Positions 63,097 through 64,000 of a DNA stretch of 64,000 nucleotides are shown in pieces (positions within the stretch are counted from its first letter, which is position 1; the number at the start of each line of letters is the position of its first letter). A program made the translations under genes and the position numbers. The DNA comes from RYN-230 sp963844695 (GTDB lineage Bacteria > Actinomycetota > Actinomycetes > Streptosporangiales > Streptosporangiaceae). The notes below the pieces were generated by a model. It was not told where the DNA came from. It was given only the letters and a program-made list of their open reading frames with translations, and searched no databases. Location of the stretch: assembly GCA_963844695.1 (NCBI GenBank), contig CAWJPL010000005.1, positions 1 through 64,000 on the forward strand. Direction: 5' to 3'.

Positions 63097-63678
63097 TCAG
63101 GCCGCCCGCACGGCGATCCCCGGATAGTCAACCACCAGACCGGATTCGTCATACGCCAGGCGGCAGCTGAAGCCAAAGACGGGAGCGTTGTAGTCAAAGC
63201 ACTGGCGGGAGGCCTGGCCGGGAGTACGCGAATAGGTCTGCTCCAGCCGCTCCACGCCCAGGCCGGCAGCGCGGACGTAGGCGGCTGGGGCATCCTCCCG
63301 GGCTCCGGCGGGGAGGGCCATCCGGTGCACGGGCAGCGCGTTGGTCATGGCCGAGGACTCCAGGTCAACGTCGAGACAGCCATCGAGGTGCGCGGCGCGT
63401 TCACCGTCAACCAGCCAGCGGCCTGCCCCGTCAGCCTCAAGCAGCCTTGAGCTGAATCCGGTCCGGGACCGTCCCTGGATCCGTGCGCTGCGGGTAGCCC
63501 AGCCCGCGTCCAGTTCTATGGCGTACTCAACGACCCAGGTATCGCCGTCCTCGACCGCAGTGGTCCACCCCTCGATCCCCCACCCACCAGCGCCAGCCTG
63601 GAAGTACACCACTTCGAAGCCGGAGCGGGCACCCCGGTGCCGCCACGCAGCCGTCGCGGGCACTCTGGCGAACGACAT
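63097..63678 (-). CDS. putative glycolipid-binding protein (PF06475-like)
   Basis: 193 residues. AAWRHRGARSGFEVVYF opens the fold, WVVEYAIELDAGWATRSARI and WLVDGERAAHLDGCLDVDLESSAMTNALPVHRM follow, and QTYSRTPGQASRQCFDY leads to the end. This matches the putative glycolipid-binding family found in mycobacteria and other actinomycetes. ATG 63678 is chosen over a GTG three codons upstream because GGGAAA is well spaced. It converges on the toxin gene. Confidence 0.85.
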   Translation of the reverse strand: MSFARVPATAAWRHRGARSGFEVVYFQAGAGGWGIEGWTTAVEDGDTWVVEYAIELDAGWATRSARIQGRSRTGFSSRLLEADGAGRWLVDGERAAHLDGCLDVDLESSAMTNALPVHRMALPAGAREDAPAAYVRAAGLGVERLEQTYSRTPGQASRQCFDYNAPVFGFSCRLAYDESGLVVDYPGIAVRAA

Positions 63679-63797
63679 GCCAATCACTTTCCCATCGAGT
63701 CACGGTGATAACAGGCCGGCCATAACTCACCTGCCGCTGCCGGGCGGGGCTGTCGGTCAGTGGCGCCACTGGGGCGGGCGCCGGTAGCCTCTCCCCG

Positions 63798-64000
63798 ATG
63801 AGCAGGATCTCGGTCGTGGGCGTTCCAAGCAGCGCGGCCAGCTACGCGGCCGGCCAGGACCTGGCGCCTGAGGCGTTGCGCTCGGCCGGGCTGCTCGACC
63901 AGCTCGTCGCCGCCGGCCTCGAGGTGCATGACGACGGGGACCTGCCTCACCAGGCCTGGAGCCCGGACCGGGAGCACCCGCTGGCCCAGAACGCCGGCCA
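63798..64000 (+). CDS. arginase-family protein, 5' end (partial)
   Basis: 67 residues before the window ends. The start ISVVGVPSSAASYAAGQDLAPEALRSAGLLDQLVAAG and HDDGDLPHQAW fit the N-terminus of arginase/agmatinase/formimidoylglutamase enzymes. The metal-binding motifs lie beyond the window, so the substrate is open. Confidence 0.75.
   Translation, partial: MSRISVVGVPSSAASYAAGQDLAPEALRSAGLLDQLVAAGLEVHDDGDLPHQAWSPDREHPLAQNAG

Overview
The window is very GC-rich DNA from an actinomycete, most likely a filamentous one. The evidence is GC-rich third codon positions, frequent GTG starts, a complete conservon (cvnA-D), an AfsR-like regulator, an F420-type luciferase-like oxidoreductase, DUF5302 and DUF574/PF04672 proteins and DrrAB-type transporters. 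No tRNA, rRNA, CRISPR array or intact insertion sequence is visible.

Layout. 1-5.5 kb: an accessory strip with a HerA/FtsK-like ATPase, a proline/glutamate-rich frame, and remnants of a zeta-toxin-like P-loop kinase, its small partner and a CBM5/12-like fragment. This strip is visibly less GC-rich than the rest. 5.7-8.8 kb: TetR repressor divergent from a FAD monooxygenase with a palindromic operator, then a 2-hydroxyacid dehydrogenase. 8.9-14.2 kb: DrrAB-like exporter converging on a large AfsR/SARP-like regulator, with a 16-bp inverted repeat between them and a 46-bp tandem repeat in the regulator's promoter. 14.4-21.6 kb: DUF427, DUF2071 and a leftward operon of beta-propeller anchor, FtsX-like permease and two ABC ATPases. 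21.6-32 kb: mostly single metabolic genes. 32.4-38 kb: conservon followed by a short Rho. 38.1-43.2 kb: a tight six-gene operon for lower aromatic meta-cleavage (DUF6282 hydrolase, GalB-like hydratase, CHA/HMG aldolase, GntR, extradiol dioxygenase, DUF1932 dehydrogenase) behind a good promoter carrying an operator-like palindrome. 43.3-64 kb: MFS exporter, an orphan sensor-like membrane protein, DHFR-like, YjbR, EEP nuclease, a TetR-controlled LLM/AKR pair with twin operators, a DUF574 methyltransferase, a GlcD-GlcF fusion, a secreted TAP-like peptidase, a DUF433/DUF5615 toxin-antitoxin pair and the start of an arginase-family gene.

The aromatic operon is the most coherent system. Together the enzymes could take a ring-cleavage product through dehydrogenation, hydrolysis, hydration and aldol cleavage to pyruvate plus oxaloacetate, with DUF6282 possibly replacing the usual lactonase.

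A warning on quality: about a dozen otherwise intact conserved genes carry a single frame break (near 7.1, 14.5, 20.0, 20.6, 25.5, 30.8, 34.45, 34.86, 46.9, 51.5, 56.6, 60.9 and 62.45 kb). That pattern suggests uncorrected assembly indels. Such genes are given below as one composite CDS. The 4.0-5.2 kb remnants carry far more breaks and are treated as real decay.
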